NCBI GenBank assembly: GCA_938016515.1
Contig: CALILP010000032.1
Coordinates: 1 to 54,932, forward strand
Length of the DNA stretch: 54,932 nt
Reading direction: 5' to 3'
DNA from: an uncultured Paracoccaceae bacterium
GTDB lineage: Bacteria > Pseudomonadota > Alphaproteobacteria > Rhodobacterales > Rhodobacteraceae
A program made the position numbers and the translations under genes. This document shows positions 22,904 to 31,908 of this stretch, in pieces. The notes under the pieces were generated by a model. It worked only from the letters and a program-made list of their open reading frames with translations, was not told the DNA's origin and did no database searches. Position 1 is the stretch's first letter, and every line of letters starts with the position of its first letter.

Positions 22904-23483
22904 ACGCCGCGGCTCTTTTTCGGTGGAATCCGCAATGGTCATACCGGTTGCCCTGATCGTGATCCTTCTGGCGCGCCTTGTCTTAGAAGCATCTTTGGCC
23001 CGACAAGAGGTCTCGGTCTACACCCGCATGGGAACGCACACCGCCGCAGCCGCGAAATCAACCGGCCTGACGGGATGCATCGCGGACAAAGACGCCTTTA
23101 GTGGCCGCGCAGATGTCACACAAACGGCCACCTTAACCTGCAACCAACGCGATGCTGAACGCGGTCTTTCCCAAGAACGCCCCTTCTGGGATGCCGTTGA
23201 ACGCGGGGCCCAAGCATGGCGCGGCATTCTTGCGGATGTCAAACCACGTGGCCCCGTCCGTGACATCACCGGCGACGGAACAGGCACCTTGGATCTGGGC
23301 GGATCCGACTTTCTGCAACGGCGCGATACGGTCACGTCAGACTACACGTTCATTGCGCCGCAAAACATACGCTGGGACCATGATGAGCGGCCCCTGCAGC
23401 GCGGCCATGACCAAGCAATCTGGAAAGAACTGCGCAAGCGCGGCACCTACCGCCTTTTCCCCGAAGTGTTCCCAAGCAGGTGA
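22893..23483 (+). CDS. TadE/TadF-like pseudopilin
   Basis: A 196-residue protein with a clear prepilin-type N terminus, MRTRRRGSFSVESAMVIPV: cleavage after Gly7 would leave Glu at +5, with the IP/LP motif in the helix. The mature part is basic and rich in charged residues, with two cysteines. I start at ATG 22893, which overlaps the TadG-like gene by 11 nt; the earlier in-frame ATG 22842 would add 17 residues before the leader. It is the second TadE-type gene of the locus. Confidence 0.8.
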   Translation: MRTRRRGSFSVESAMVIPVALIVILLARLVLEASLARQEVSVYTRMGTHTAAAAKSTGLTGCIADKDAFSGRADVTQTATLTCNQRDAERGLSQERPFWDAVERGAQAWRGILADVKPRGPVRDITGDGTGTLDLGGSDFLQRRDTVTSDYTFIAPQNIRWDHDERPLQRGHDQAIWKELRKRGTYRLFPEVFPSR

Positions 23484-23487
23484 TCTG

Positions 23488-24129
23488 ATGTTCCGCTTTG
23501 CCTTTATGTTCTTGCTGATCTGGCCAGCAATTGGTCTGGCGGATCAATCCGTGCGCCAGTTCCACGCACAAGTCCCTGCGAATGCGGACACAGTCATACA
23601 AGAGCTGCAGCGCCAATTGCCTGACAGCGTGTTGATCGCAGAAGGTGCGGTGGAAGCGATGCTCACATACTCTGGCCTCAGCACGCCCCCCGCGCTTGCC
23701 AGCTTCCTGATTGCGACCTTCCCCACGCTTTCTTGGGATGTGGTGGCACCGGGCAAGGCCATCGTTGTCAGCCTGACGATAAGTGATGGCGCGGAAGGCG
23801 GGCATGTCACTGCCCTGATCAACGGGTCATTTCCGGCCATCATGCCCGACTTTGCCTTACCCATCGAGACGGACATCCTGATGGAAACGGATATGCCAGG
23901 ATCATGCGCTGGCCAAAAGATCCTGTCGCACCCAAAGGACATAGCAACGACCGCGGACATCTTTCAAAACCTGTTGAAAAATCAGGGCTTCCACCCAGAG
24001 CCGAACAGCCCACAAGACGTGTCGTTTTTTATCGGACGTTCTGACAGCTGCAGCGCCATCCTTTATCTTCAGGCTGATCCCGACGCCGACGACACAACGC
24101 TGGTCGTCCTGAGATTATTGGAGGACTGA
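23488..24129 (+). CDS. Exported protein of unknown function in the Tad-like operon
   Basis: A 213-residue protein with a signal peptide (MFRFAFMFLLIWPAIGLA) and a mature part of about 195 residues. Two cysteine-containing stretches (PGSCAGQKI, SDSCSAILYL) could form a disulfide. I recognise no family. ATG 23488 is preceded by AGGTGAT. The stop overlaps the CpaB-like start by one base. Its position, where some tad operons encode periplasmic or pilotin components, suggests an envelope role, but this is only contextual. Confidence 0.7.
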   Translation: MFRFAFMFLLIWPAIGLADQSVRQFHAQVPANADTVIQELQRQLPDSVLIAEGAVEAMLTYSGLSTPPALASFLIATFPTLSWDVVAPGKAIVVSLTISDGAEGGHVTALINGSFPAIMPDFALPIETDILMETDMPGSCAGQKILSHPKDIATTADIFQNLLKNQGFHPEPNSPQDVSFFIGRSDSCSAILYLQADPDADDTTLVVLRLLED

Positions 24130-24836
24130 TGCGCAATATCTTTTACTTACTCGCGGCCATGCTCTCTTTCGGGGTGGGGTTCTATTACTTCCAGCAGGTG
24201 GCCGCGCAAACAGCGACCGTTTCCAAGCTGCGGCTGGTCGCAGAAGACGGGCTGATCATCACCAAAGGCACGGTTGTTGATGATGCCTTTATCGACCAAT
24301 ACGTGGTGTCGCAGCCGATGCCTCAGGCTTTGGAAGACACCTTTGGCTGGGCGCTGGACGATAGCCCGATTACCCTGATCAACCTGCGCGGCCGCACCTT
24401 CGGTCAGGATGTCCCCTCTGGCAGTTTCCTGCAACGCGCGCATTTCTTTCTTGCCCCGCAGGAGGCCTTTGCCCGTCGCATCCGCCCCGGCAATCGCGCG
24501 TTTTCAATCAAGATCGAAGAGGCCCGCGCCGTCGAGAACTTTATCAATCCCGGTGCCCGCGTCGATGTAATCGGAACGTTCGTGGCGGATGATGAGGTAA
24601 CAATCTACACCCGCCGCTTGCTGGAAAACGCCGAAGTCATGGCCGTTGGCGCCTTTGACAATTCAGGCGCGTTTCGCGGTCAGGATAACCCGGAATATAG
24701 CAGCGTAACCTTGCAAGCGGCAGCACCCGTCGTCGAAGCCTACCTTGCGCAAGAGGTCCTGTCGGTCAACGATATGACCCTCGTTTTGCGCAACCCCTGC
24801 GAAGACGCGGATGATTGCGTCGCGGTCACCCAATGA
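24129..24836 (+). CDS. cpaB: CpaB/RcpC-like Flp pilus assembly protein
   Basis: A 235-residue protein with an N-terminal membrane anchor (NIFYLLAAMLSFGVGFYYF) and a SAF/CpaB periplasmic domain: PSGSFLQRAHFFLAP, then RIRPGNRAFSIKIEEARAVENFINPGARVDVI, the family signature. CpaB normally works with the outer-membrane secretin CpaC/RcpA, yet no secretin gene is present here. Two C-terminal cysteines (NPCEDADDC) may form a disulfide. The start overlaps the preceding stop by one base and its stop overlaps the next ATG. Confidence 0.88.
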   Translation: MRNIFYLLAAMLSFGVGFYYFQQVAAQTATVSKLRLVAEDGLIITKGTVVDDAFIDQYVVSQPMPQALEDTFGWALDDSPITLINLRGRTFGQDVPSGSFLQRAHFFLAPQEAFARRIRPGNRAFSIKIEEARAVENFINPGARVDVIGTFVADDEVTIYTRRLLENAEVMAVGAFDNSGAFRGQDNPEYSSVTLQAAAPVVEAYLAQEVLSVNDMTLVLRNPCEDADDCVAVTQ

Positions 24837-26770
24837 GCAAGGCACGCGCACATCTGCGGGTCTGTGATGCTTACGGGAATCGCAAAGCCGCCATCGTGCT
24901 GGATCAGACGTTTTATGAGTTGGGCAGCGATCAGGCCCGCGCTAATACCCCCGGCTATATCCACCTGTCGGGCAGCGGCGTGTTGCCCCGCCACGCCCGT
25001 CTGACCAAGCACGTCAGTGATCATACTTGGCAAGTCACCCCGATCACCGCAAAAGGTGCCAAAATCGGACGCCGCACTATCGCCAAGGATGTCGAGGCAC
25101 CGCTGTTGTCCGGCGACGAGCTTTGGCTAGGCAACAACCTGCTGCAGCTGCTGCTGACCGATCTGAATGTCAGCGAAAGCATCGTGAATTCTGAATTGGC
25201 AGACGTCGAGCTGATGATGAACGAGGCCTTGCTGGAATACGAAGACCGGCGGCGCGACCTGTTCGACGGCGATGATACCCAACGCGAGACGCTTTTGTCT
25301 GTAGAACTGGACCGGCTTTTGTCAGAACAACTCGATCTGGCAGGCAAGCCCGACATGATCGCCACTATCAACCGCTATTGCGCCGAAGCGATGCGCAGAC
25401 CCCTGATTTCGGCCTGTTTGATGAGCGGGACACGCGGCGATATCTCTCTTAGTTACAGCCAGTTGAACGAAGACCAGCGCAACCGCGCGGTGGAACTGCG
25501 CGAAGATCTGGCCTCGGAACTTAGGCTCGACATGACGGCGCTCTCGACCGCGCATGATCTGGAAAAGCTGCATGCAGGCTACGCGGATGCCTACAAGGCG
25601 ATGTCGGGGACCATTGGCGAAACCTTCAAGCTGGCGCTGATCCGGGACGCGGTGCGCGAAAAGGTCCTCAGCCTGTTTTTCCGGTTAGGTCCAATCCAAT
25701 TCCTGCTCGACATTGATGCGATATCTGAGGTCATGGTTTGTGGCGCGGACCGGATATTCGTTGAAAAGGGCAACCGGATGTTCGAAACCGGTCTGACCTT
25801 CGCCTCCGAGAACGAGCTGTTCACGGTCGCGGCCCGCATTGCAGGGCGTGACGGCAAACAGCTGACCGAAGGCAGCCCGCTTGCGGACGCGCGCCTGCCC
25901 GATGGCAGCCGGGCGAATATAGTGGCCTCGCCCACGGCGTTGAACGGCATTTCCCTGACGATCCGAAAGTTCGGCAAAGGCCATTGGGCGATCTCTGATC
26001 TGCGCAAGAACCGGGCGATGTCGCTCCCGATGGAACGGTTCCTCGAAGCCTGCGTGAAGGCGCGCAAGAACATCATTATTTCTGGCGGCACCGGGTCCGG
26101 CAAAACCACCTTGCTGAACGCGCTGGCAATGTTTGTGCCAAACGACGAACGCATCGTGACCATCGAAGATACCTCGGAACTGCGCCTGCTGAACCGCAAT
26201 CTGGTGACGTTGGAAAGCCGGCGGGCCAACATGGACGGACGCGGTGAAATCTCGATCCGTGATCTGGTGAAAAACGCGCTGCGGATGCGTCCGGACCGGA
26301 TCGTCGTCGGTGAATGCCGAGGCGGCGAGACGCTTGATATGTTGCAGGCAATGAACACCGGCCATTCGGGGTCGATGACGACAGCCCACGCCAATAGCCC
26401 GGCTGATTTGATCCTGCGGTTGGAAACGATGGTGCTGCAATCTGGGCAAGACTTGCCCGTGCACGCAATCCGGCAGCAGATTTCAGCGGCCATTGATATC
26501 GTGCTGCAGGTCTCCAAAACACGGTCGATGGACCCGGACGCGCCGCCGCTATCGACCCAACGGACGGTGATAGAAATCTCTGAACTGGGTGCCTTTGACA
26601 GGGACACCGGCGAAATCCCGGTGAACCCGATCTTTGAACTGGCTGATCATAGTGGCGCGCTCCGTCACACAATCGCAGGCTATATCCCCAGCTTTTTCGA
26701 TGAGATGGCCGCGCGCAACCTGATCCAGATTTCCTCTTTCTTTGATGAGGAGGAAACCCATGCCGCCTGA
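24833..26770 (+). CDS. FHA domain fused to a CpaF-type secretion ATPase
   Basis: A 645-residue protein. Residues about 1-110 have the beta-sandwich pattern of an FHA domain (LSGSGVLPRHARLTKH, later GDELWLGNNLLQL), but the canonical Gly-Arg is Gly-Ser and the Ser before RH is Leu, so phosphothreonine binding is doubtful. A helical linker leads to the CpaF ATPase: SEVMVCGADRIFVEKG, Walker A GGTGSGKTT near 425, IEDTSELRLL, then RMRPDRIVVGECRGGETLD and GHSGSMTTAHAN. It would power the apparatus; the FHA fusion suggests control through binding to the kinase-like protein at 29362. ATG 24833 overlaps the cpaB stop; the in-frame GTG or ATG options further up are inside cpaB. Confidence 0.9.
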   Translation: MSKARAHLRVCDAYGNRKAAIVLDQTFYELGSDQARANTPGYIHLSGSGVLPRHARLTKHVSDHTWQVTPITAKGAKIGRRTIAKDVEAPLLSGDELWLGNNLLQLLLTDLNVSESIVNSELADVELMMNEALLEYEDRRRDLFDGDDTQRETLLSVELDRLLSEQLDLAGKPDMIATINRYCAEAMRRPLISACLMSGTRGDISLSYSQLNEDQRNRAVELREDLASELRLDMTALSTAHDLEKLHAGYADAYKAMSGTIGETFKLALIRDAVREKVLSLFFRLGPIQFLLDIDAISEVMVCGADRIFVEKGNRMFETGLTFASENELFTVAARIAGRDGKQLTEGSPLADARLPDGSRANIVASPTALNGISLTIRKFGKGHWAISDLRKNRAMSLPMERFLEACVKARKNIIISGGTGSGKTTLLNALAMFVPNDERIVTIEDTSELRLLNRNLVTLESRRANMDGRGEISIRDLVKNALRMRPDRIVVGECRGGETLDMLQAMNTGHSGSMTTAHANSPADLILRLETMVLQSGQDLPVHAIRQQISAAIDIVLQVSKTRSMDPDAPPLSTQRTVIEISELGAFDRDTGEIPVNPIFELADHSGALRHTIAGYIPSFFDEMAARNLIQISSFFDEEETHAA

Positions 26771-27626
26771 TGCCATCCCGCTGTTGAACCTTGCGATGGC
26801 CGCCTTGTTTGGCATCAGTCTTTTCGGGCTCCAGGCCCTGTGCCTGCCGGGACTGACGGCCATCTGGGGCAACCTATCTGAGGTCCATCAGAACCGGGTC
26901 AGTGATGTCCTGAAGTTCCTGCTTGGGCCGGATGCAGATCCTGTGGACACATTGGCACTGCTTATCTTTTGCTGTCTTTTCATGGGCGTCACACTGGCTT
27001 TTCTCGGCCTGACGATCCCCGCAATCTTGATGCTGATCGGCCTGCTTATGGCCGTCCCGATCTTCTTTTACTACCGGGCGTCGGGCCAACGCATGCGCGA
27101 ACTCGAACTGGCGCTGCCCTTGGCACTCCAGCAGGTGGCCAACGAAATGGCGGCGGGGGCGACACTGGAAACGGCCCTCAAGAAGGTCGCCAAGTCAGCG
27201 CCGGCGCCCGCCGACGTCGAAATTGGCCGCCTGCAGCGCCGTGTCGAAATCATGGGCATTGACGAGGCCTTCGGCGAGATGGCCCAAGAACTGAACCTGC
27301 AAAGCTTCACGCTGACAGCATCTGTGGTCCGCGTCGGCACCTCCAGCGGTGGTCGGTTGATTGAAGCCCTCAAAAACCTGTCACGCACGTTGATCGAAAT
27401 CGAACGGCTGAACAAAAAACTGCGCACGGCTTCGGAAAACGGGCGCAGGAACCTTTATCTAATGTCATTCGTCGGACCGATCGTGGCGATCGCATCCAGC
27501 TTTGTCGTCGACCACGAAACCTCGGTTCTAGAGGACGGGTTCGGGCAGCTCTTGGTCATGATCTCGGTGCTGGCTTTCTTCGGGGCCCATGTCTTGGGGC
27601 ACACGCTGACGAAGGTGAAAGTATAA
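26760..27626 (+). CDS. tadB: TadB-like inner-membrane platform protein
   Basis: A 288-residue membrane protein of the GspF/TadB family. Two hydrophobic regions at the N terminus and two at the C terminus enclose the cytoplasmic GspF domain (LELALPLALQQVANEMAAGA, then LQSFTLTASVVRVGTSSGG). With TadC it forms the membrane platform on which the ATPase acts. GAGGAGGA precedes ATG 26760. The gene overlaps the FHA-ATPase gene by 11 nt and the TadC gene by one base. Confidence 0.9.
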   Translation: MPPDAIPLLNLAMAALFGISLFGLQALCLPGLTAIWGNLSEVHQNRVSDVLKFLLGPDADPVDTLALLIFCCLFMGVTLAFLGLTIPAILMLIGLLMAVPIFFYYRASGQRMRELELALPLALQQVANEMAAGATLETALKKVAKSAPAPADVEIGRLQRRVEIMGIDEAFGEMAQELNLQSFTLTASVVRVGTSSGGRLIEALKNLSRTLIEIERLNKKLRTASENGRRNLYLMSFVGPIVAIASSFVVDHETSVLEDGFGQLLVMISVLAFFGAHVLGHTLTKVKV

Positions 27627-28540
27627 TGATCGCCCAACTCCCCCTCATCATCGCAGCCGCCTTTGCGCTTGGCACCCTGTTCATCGGTCTTGTCATCGCA
27701 GGCTGGCTTTCGCAGTCCTCAGACCACTTCGCGACCCACCTAGAGGCAGAGGCTGTCCAACGCGATCCATCCACACGGGTGATCCGCGCACTTGGCACAG
27801 CATTTGCGCCGCTTGCGGCCCCGTTCACGTCAATCATTGCCACCCTCGACCAACAACTGACCCATGCAGGCCGGCCGTATGGCGGGGTCAGCGGTCAGCA
27901 ATACATGGCAGCAGCGATTGTCATTAGCCTCATGATCGGGGGGGTGCTTGGTGGCTTCTTTGCCCTAAATAGCATGTTGCAAGGGACTGCATCCACGGCC
28001 ATCGGGACCGGCCTGCGCTGGTGGTTCTTTGCCAGTGCGGGTGTGCTGATGTTTCTGATCGCAGACGTGAAATCCAATGCGAAACGCCATTCAGACGCGC
28101 TTGAACGCGAGTTTCCGTTCTTTCTCGATCTGGCTGTGCTTGTGGTGCAGGCGGGTGGAACGCCGCGCAAAGCACTGGGCAAATATGTCGAAGCGTCACC
28201 GGGCACGCCGCTGTCGCGCGAAATTGCGATCACAGCGAAAGACGCGGATTCCTCCAGCTTTGATGCGGCCCTGCACCGGATGGTTGAAAGGGTACAGCCG
28301 ACATCGGTGAAAACGATCCTGAAGAACCTGGCGCAGGGCGAAAAATCCAGCGGTGAGGCTGAACAATTCTACACCGACCAAGCCGAGGAACTGCGGTTCC
28401 TGCGCGAAGAAATGGCAACGCGGGCCGCTGAACGGCTGAAAACCAACATTGTGATGCCGGTCTTCCTGATGCTGATTTCCATCATCGTCGCAGCCCTCGC
28501 ACCCACAATTGTTAGCATCCGCGGACAGGGGTTCTTCTGA
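27626..28540 (+). CDS. tadC: TadC-like inner-membrane platform protein
   Basis: A 304-residue membrane protein of the GspF/TadC family: an N-terminal hydrophobic segment, a central pair of helices (about 90-145), the GspF core (REFPFFLDLAVLVVQAGGTP, LKNLAQGEKSSGEAEQFY) and a C-terminal helix (MPVFLMLISIIVAALAPTI). It pairs with the TadB-like protein. Start and stop each overlap the neighbour by one base, indicating tight stoichiometric expression. Confidence 0.9.
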   Translation: MIAQLPLIIAAAFALGTLFIGLVIAGWLSQSSDHFATHLEAEAVQRDPSTRVIRALGTAFAPLAAPFTSIIATLDQQLTHAGRPYGGVSGQQYMAAAIVISLMIGGVLGGFFALNSMLQGTASTAIGTGLRWWFFASAGVLMFLIADVKSNAKRHSDALEREFPFFLDLAVLVVQAGGTPRKALGKYVEASPGTPLSREIAITAKDADSSSFDAALHRMVERVQPTSVKTILKNLAQGEKSSGEAEQFYTDQAEELRFLREEMATRAAERLKTNIVMPVFLMLISIIVAALAPTIVSIRGQGFF

Positions 28541-29340
28541 TGGCGCTGTTTGGACCCAAAGGTTTCGCGGCGGAAGTCACCGAAGGCATCGACCTTGAAA
28601 GCCAGATCACCCTGACGGGCGGCCGGATCACCATCGGCAACGGACCGCAAGACGACTTGCGGCTTGGGGCCGATGATATCGTGCCAGAGCATCTGACATT
28701 TCAGCAGCGCGACGACGGCAAATGGGAATACTTTACAACCGGGCGTGGCGAGACACAGATCGACAAGGGCAATCCCCGGACGGGCCTTTTGCGGGCAGGC
28801 ATGTGGTTTCGCATTGGGCATGAGACGAAAATCGTCCTCAAACGCGCAGATGTCCCCGTCGAGGACGGCAAAACCGGCAGCAGTCAGGTGCCGCTCACCA
28901 TTGCGATCCCAGCTTTGTTGGCGATGGCCGCCTTGGCACTCCTGTTTGTGCTGAACAATCGAGAGGCGGATGGCCCCTCAAACGGGTTGCAAACCGCCGC
29001 ATGGTTCACAGGCACCGCAGATCTGACACCGGCCCTGGATGCATGCCTGACCCATGCGTTGACCCCACCTGCCTATGCCACGGCAAGTGCCATCGACGGT
29101 CCGTTCTGGTTGGTGATGGCGGGGGCTGAAGGCGCGCAATCGGCACGCGGCGACCTGCAGAAGGCCGTTCAGAACATCATCTCGGAAACCCACATTCTGT
29201 CTGGCGAAAACCGGCATCTGGAAGCCTCGCAAGTGCTACGTCGTATTGAATACGTTTTGCCGCTTGGCACGCATTCCTGCCCTATCCTTTCAGCTGCCCG
29301 CATCGACCTCGCTCTGTTGGAGATGCGCGGCACCAGATAA
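28540..29340 (+). CDS. FHA-like domain protein with a single membrane helix
   Basis: A 266-residue protein. Residues about 20-105 fit an FHA fold (GGRITIGNGPQDDLRL, IVPEHLTFQQRDDGKW), keeping the Gly-Arg but with Val in place of the conserved Ser. A membrane helix at about 125-145 (IPALLAMAALALLFVL) places the FHA domain in the cytoplasm and a C-terminal domain of about 110 residues with two cysteines in the periplasm. It probably links a cytoplasmic recognition event to the envelope part of the machine. It overlaps TadC by one base and is 21 nt before the pseudokinase gene. Confidence 0.72.
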   Translation: MALFGPKGFAAEVTEGIDLESQITLTGGRITIGNGPQDDLRLGADDIVPEHLTFQQRDDGKWEYFTTGRGETQIDKGNPRTGLLRAGMWFRIGHETKIVLKRADVPVEDGKTGSSQVPLTIAIPALLAMAALALLFVLNNREADGPSNGLQTAAWFTGTADLTPALDACLTHALTPPAYATASAIDGPFWLVMAGAEGAQSARGDLQKAVQNIISETHILSGENRHLEASQVLRRIEYVLPLGTHSCPILSAARIDLALLEMRGTR

Positions 29341-29361
29341 GCCAAACCGCAGGACCGCACC

Positions 29362-31908
29362 ATGAGCGACACCGCCAACAACGTCATCGACGCCCGCCTG
29401 ACCGAGGCACTGGGGCAGTATTTTAACGGCGTTGCCCTCAAGCAAACTGTCGGGGACTGCACAATCCTGTCTGCCGTGCGCAAACAGAACGGTGCGCCCG
29501 TCGACATCTACACACCCAGCTACACCGTGGCGCGCGACGATGAGGTGACGGGCAGCATCGCCAAGGCCTTTGCCACCTATGACAAACTGAACAGCACGCG
29601 GTTGCAATCCCCGGAACGATTGCTGACCACCAAAGCCTTCAAAAAAGCCCCCGCCCTTGCCGTGCTCAGCTGCCCGGTGCCTGTGTTCGACGACGCCTTT
29701 GATACGCATCCTGTTGATGCGAAACTGCAAATCTTCGATGAGATCCTCGACGGGCTTGCAACGCTGCATCAGGCGGGTTTGATCCACGGCAACCTGTCCG
29801 ACATTGCAGCGCGGCGCGAGGCCCCGGATGGCAGTTTGCGCCTCTGCGATCTGACGTTTTCCGGCGACCGTGCGACAACCGTAACGGCACAACCGACAGC
29901 CTATCAATCCCGCAATGTCATCAACACAACACAGCCCAGCCTTGTGGATGATGTGCATGCCGCCGGGATGCTGGGCTATCGCATTCTGTTGGGTCCACGC
30001 GGATTATCACAAGTCCTGACCGGCCAGCCCGATACAGAGCCTGACCAATTTGCAGCCGCCATTCTTGGCGAAGACCGTGACGCCCCAACCCCAGAGCAGT
30101 TGTTCCCGGACGGTCACGCCAGTGCGACACAAATCTCGCGGCTTTTGGCCCGTATGACCGGGCGCCTCCCTCAAGTCGGGCCCTACAGCAGCGCCGACGC
30201 CGCCCGGCGCGCGTTTCATACGGTGCGCGACAATCCACAAACCGGGCAAACAGCATCAGCGCCGGTCGCAATTGCACCTGCGGCAGCGCCCCTCCCCCGA
30301 TCTGTCGAGACCAGTGCACAGGGCATCTCGCGACCTGTGGCCGTCATGATCTTCGGCGGTTTTCTGGCAAGCACCGCTGCTGCCGGACATTTCTATACCG
30401 AGAATACAGGCCTGATTTTTGAAAAGCGCCTGCATCTCGATGCCATCGACAGCCTAAAGGCAACCATCACCCAGGAACGCGCGGTCGCGGCATCTGCACT
30501 TACCTCGCATCTGGCAATTGTTGAGGCGACGAAGGTCGTCGACCTTGCAGACTACCAAGGTGCAGCCAAAGCCTCAGCCGAGGCAAACGAATATCTTTCG
30601 ACTGCGCAAGCCGCGCAAATTGCAGCATCGGACGCCCACGCTGCAGGGTCATTCGACGACGCAACGACCTCTGCAGAATTGGCGAAGACGCAAGCCACTT
30701 TGGCGCGCGAGGCAACTTTGACAGCCATCGATGTGGCGGCAACCGCAAAGGACCGTGCAAACGTTGCAATGGCCACTGCAAACCTTGCAGCCGGATCCGA
30801 TCATTCGTTGTTGACCAAGCCCACTGATCTTATGAACCGCGCCAGTTCAGCCTATGAGGACGGCACGCATACCAAAGCCACGCAGCATTGGACTGACGCC
30901 GCGGCCGCCTTCGCTGATGCAACAACAACCCTGCAAGATCAGGCCTCAGACGCGCAGGCAACCTTTACGGCCCAATCCTCGGATGCGGCGGAAACCACAC
31001 CGCAAGTGGTTCTCGCAAAGACGTTCGCCGTGCGGGCAGAAGGGGCTGTGACACAAGGCAAATACGCAGACGCGATCGCTCTGTTTGAGGCAGCCTCAGA
31101 GGCGCTTGGCAACACCCGTACCGAAAACACGCGCCCGGCAACCGAAGCATTGACCTTAGAAATCCAGATCGGCGATGACCCCGCCACCTTGCAAGCCGCC
31201 ATCACGCTTTGCCTGACAGACGCGCCAATCCCCGATGAAAGCTGCCCGGCCAGCCGCCCCGGCGACGAAGCGCGCCGCGCAGCCACAATTGGCCCTTTCA
31301 CACTTGATCCGCATGAGGTGAGCGCCGCAGACTTTGCAACCTTTGTCGCAGACACAAATCACCGGACCAGCGCGGAAAACAACGTTCGTGTGGTCGCCCT
31401 GACCAGCAGCGGCGAGGCCCGGTTCATCGACGGCGATTATACGTGGGCCACCCCTGGCGGAAAAGATACGACGTATCAAACCGCCCCTGATCGGCCTGTT
31501 ACAAACGTTAGTATGGAAGACGCTGCTGCATATTGTCATTGGGCGGATGCCCGACTGCCCTCGGAAGCCGAGTGGGAATATGCAGCACGTGCCGGATCAG
31601 ACACTGCATTCCCCTGGGGTGTCTGGTCTGCAGATCAGGCAGCATGGCGCGGCGCTCCCACCGCAGCCATGCGCCTGCCCCAAAACGTGACTGCAGCCGG
31701 TGGCGCGGCAGCAGATGGTCACCTTGGCCTGTCGGGAAATGCCCGCGAATGGGTGATGGGGGCAGACGGGGCCGTCTTGAAAGGCGGATCGTGGAACACG
31801 GCCAATCCCGCTGACTTGCGGATCTCTGCGCGCCTGACTGTCCCCGGCAACGCCCCCGGCGTCGACTTTGGTTTCCGCTGTGCCCGCAATCTGGAGGCAT
31901 GGCCATGA
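29362..31908 (+). CDS. Pseudokinase-TM-helical-FGE-fold fusion protein
   Basis: An 848-residue protein. Residues about 20-285 resemble a Ser/Thr kinase domain (LATLHQAGLIHGNLSDI), but the catalytic Asp of HRD is replaced (H142-G143-N144), DFG is replaced by DLTFSG, and no VAIK lysine or glycine loop is seen, so it is most likely inactive. A membrane helix at 324-345 follows. About 300 Ala-rich helical residues come next, then a formylglycine-generating-enzyme/sulfatase-modifying fold (about 640-848: GPFTLDPHEVSAADFATFV, ARLPSEAEWEYAARAG, GNAREWV, GGSWNTA, GFRCARN). The catalytic Cys pair of true FGE is not seen, so this domain may only bind ligands. The periplasmic FGE domain and cytoplasmic pseudokinase suggest a transmembrane scaffold. 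Confidence 0.85.
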   Translation: MSDTANNVIDARLTEALGQYFNGVALKQTVGDCTILSAVRKQNGAPVDIYTPSYTVARDDEVTGSIAKAFATYDKLNSTRLQSPERLLTTKAFKKAPALAVLSCPVPVFDDAFDTHPVDAKLQIFDEILDGLATLHQAGLIHGNLSDIAARREAPDGSLRLCDLTFSGDRATTVTAQPTAYQSRNVINTTQPSLVDDVHAAGMLGYRILLGPRGLSQVLTGQPDTEPDQFAAAILGEDRDAPTPEQLFPDGHASATQISRLLARMTGRLPQVGPYSSADAARRAFHTVRDNPQTGQTASAPVAIAPAAAPLPRSVETSAQGISRPVAVMIFGGFLASTAAAGHFYTENTGLIFEKRLHLDAIDSLKATITQERAVAASALTSHLAIVEATKVVDLADYQGAAKASAEANEYLSTAQAAQIAASDAHAAGSFDDATTSAELAKTQATLAREATLTAIDVAATAKDRANVAMATANLAAGSDHSLLTKPTDLMNRASSAYEDGTHTKATQHWTDAAAAFADATTTLQDQASDAQATFTAQSSDAAETTPQVVLAKTFAVRAEGAVTQGKYADAIALFEAASEALGNTRTENTRPATEALTLEIQIGDDPATLQAAITLCLTDAPIPDESCPASRPGDEARRAATIGPFTLDPHEVSAADFATFVADTNHRTSAENNVRVVALTSSGEARFIDGDYTWATPGGKDTTYQTAPDRPVTNVSMEDAAAYCHWADARLPSEAEWEYAARAGSDTAFPWGVWSADQAAWRGAPTAAMRLPQNVTAAGGAAADGHLGLSGNAREWVMGADGAVLKGGSWNTANPADLRISARLTVPGNAPGVDFGFRCARNLEAWP

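Noticed and set aside
25591-26607. 338-codon minus-strand frame
   Set aside because: Antisense to the ATPase domain of the FHA-CpaF fusion; Ser/Arg-rich translation without a family.
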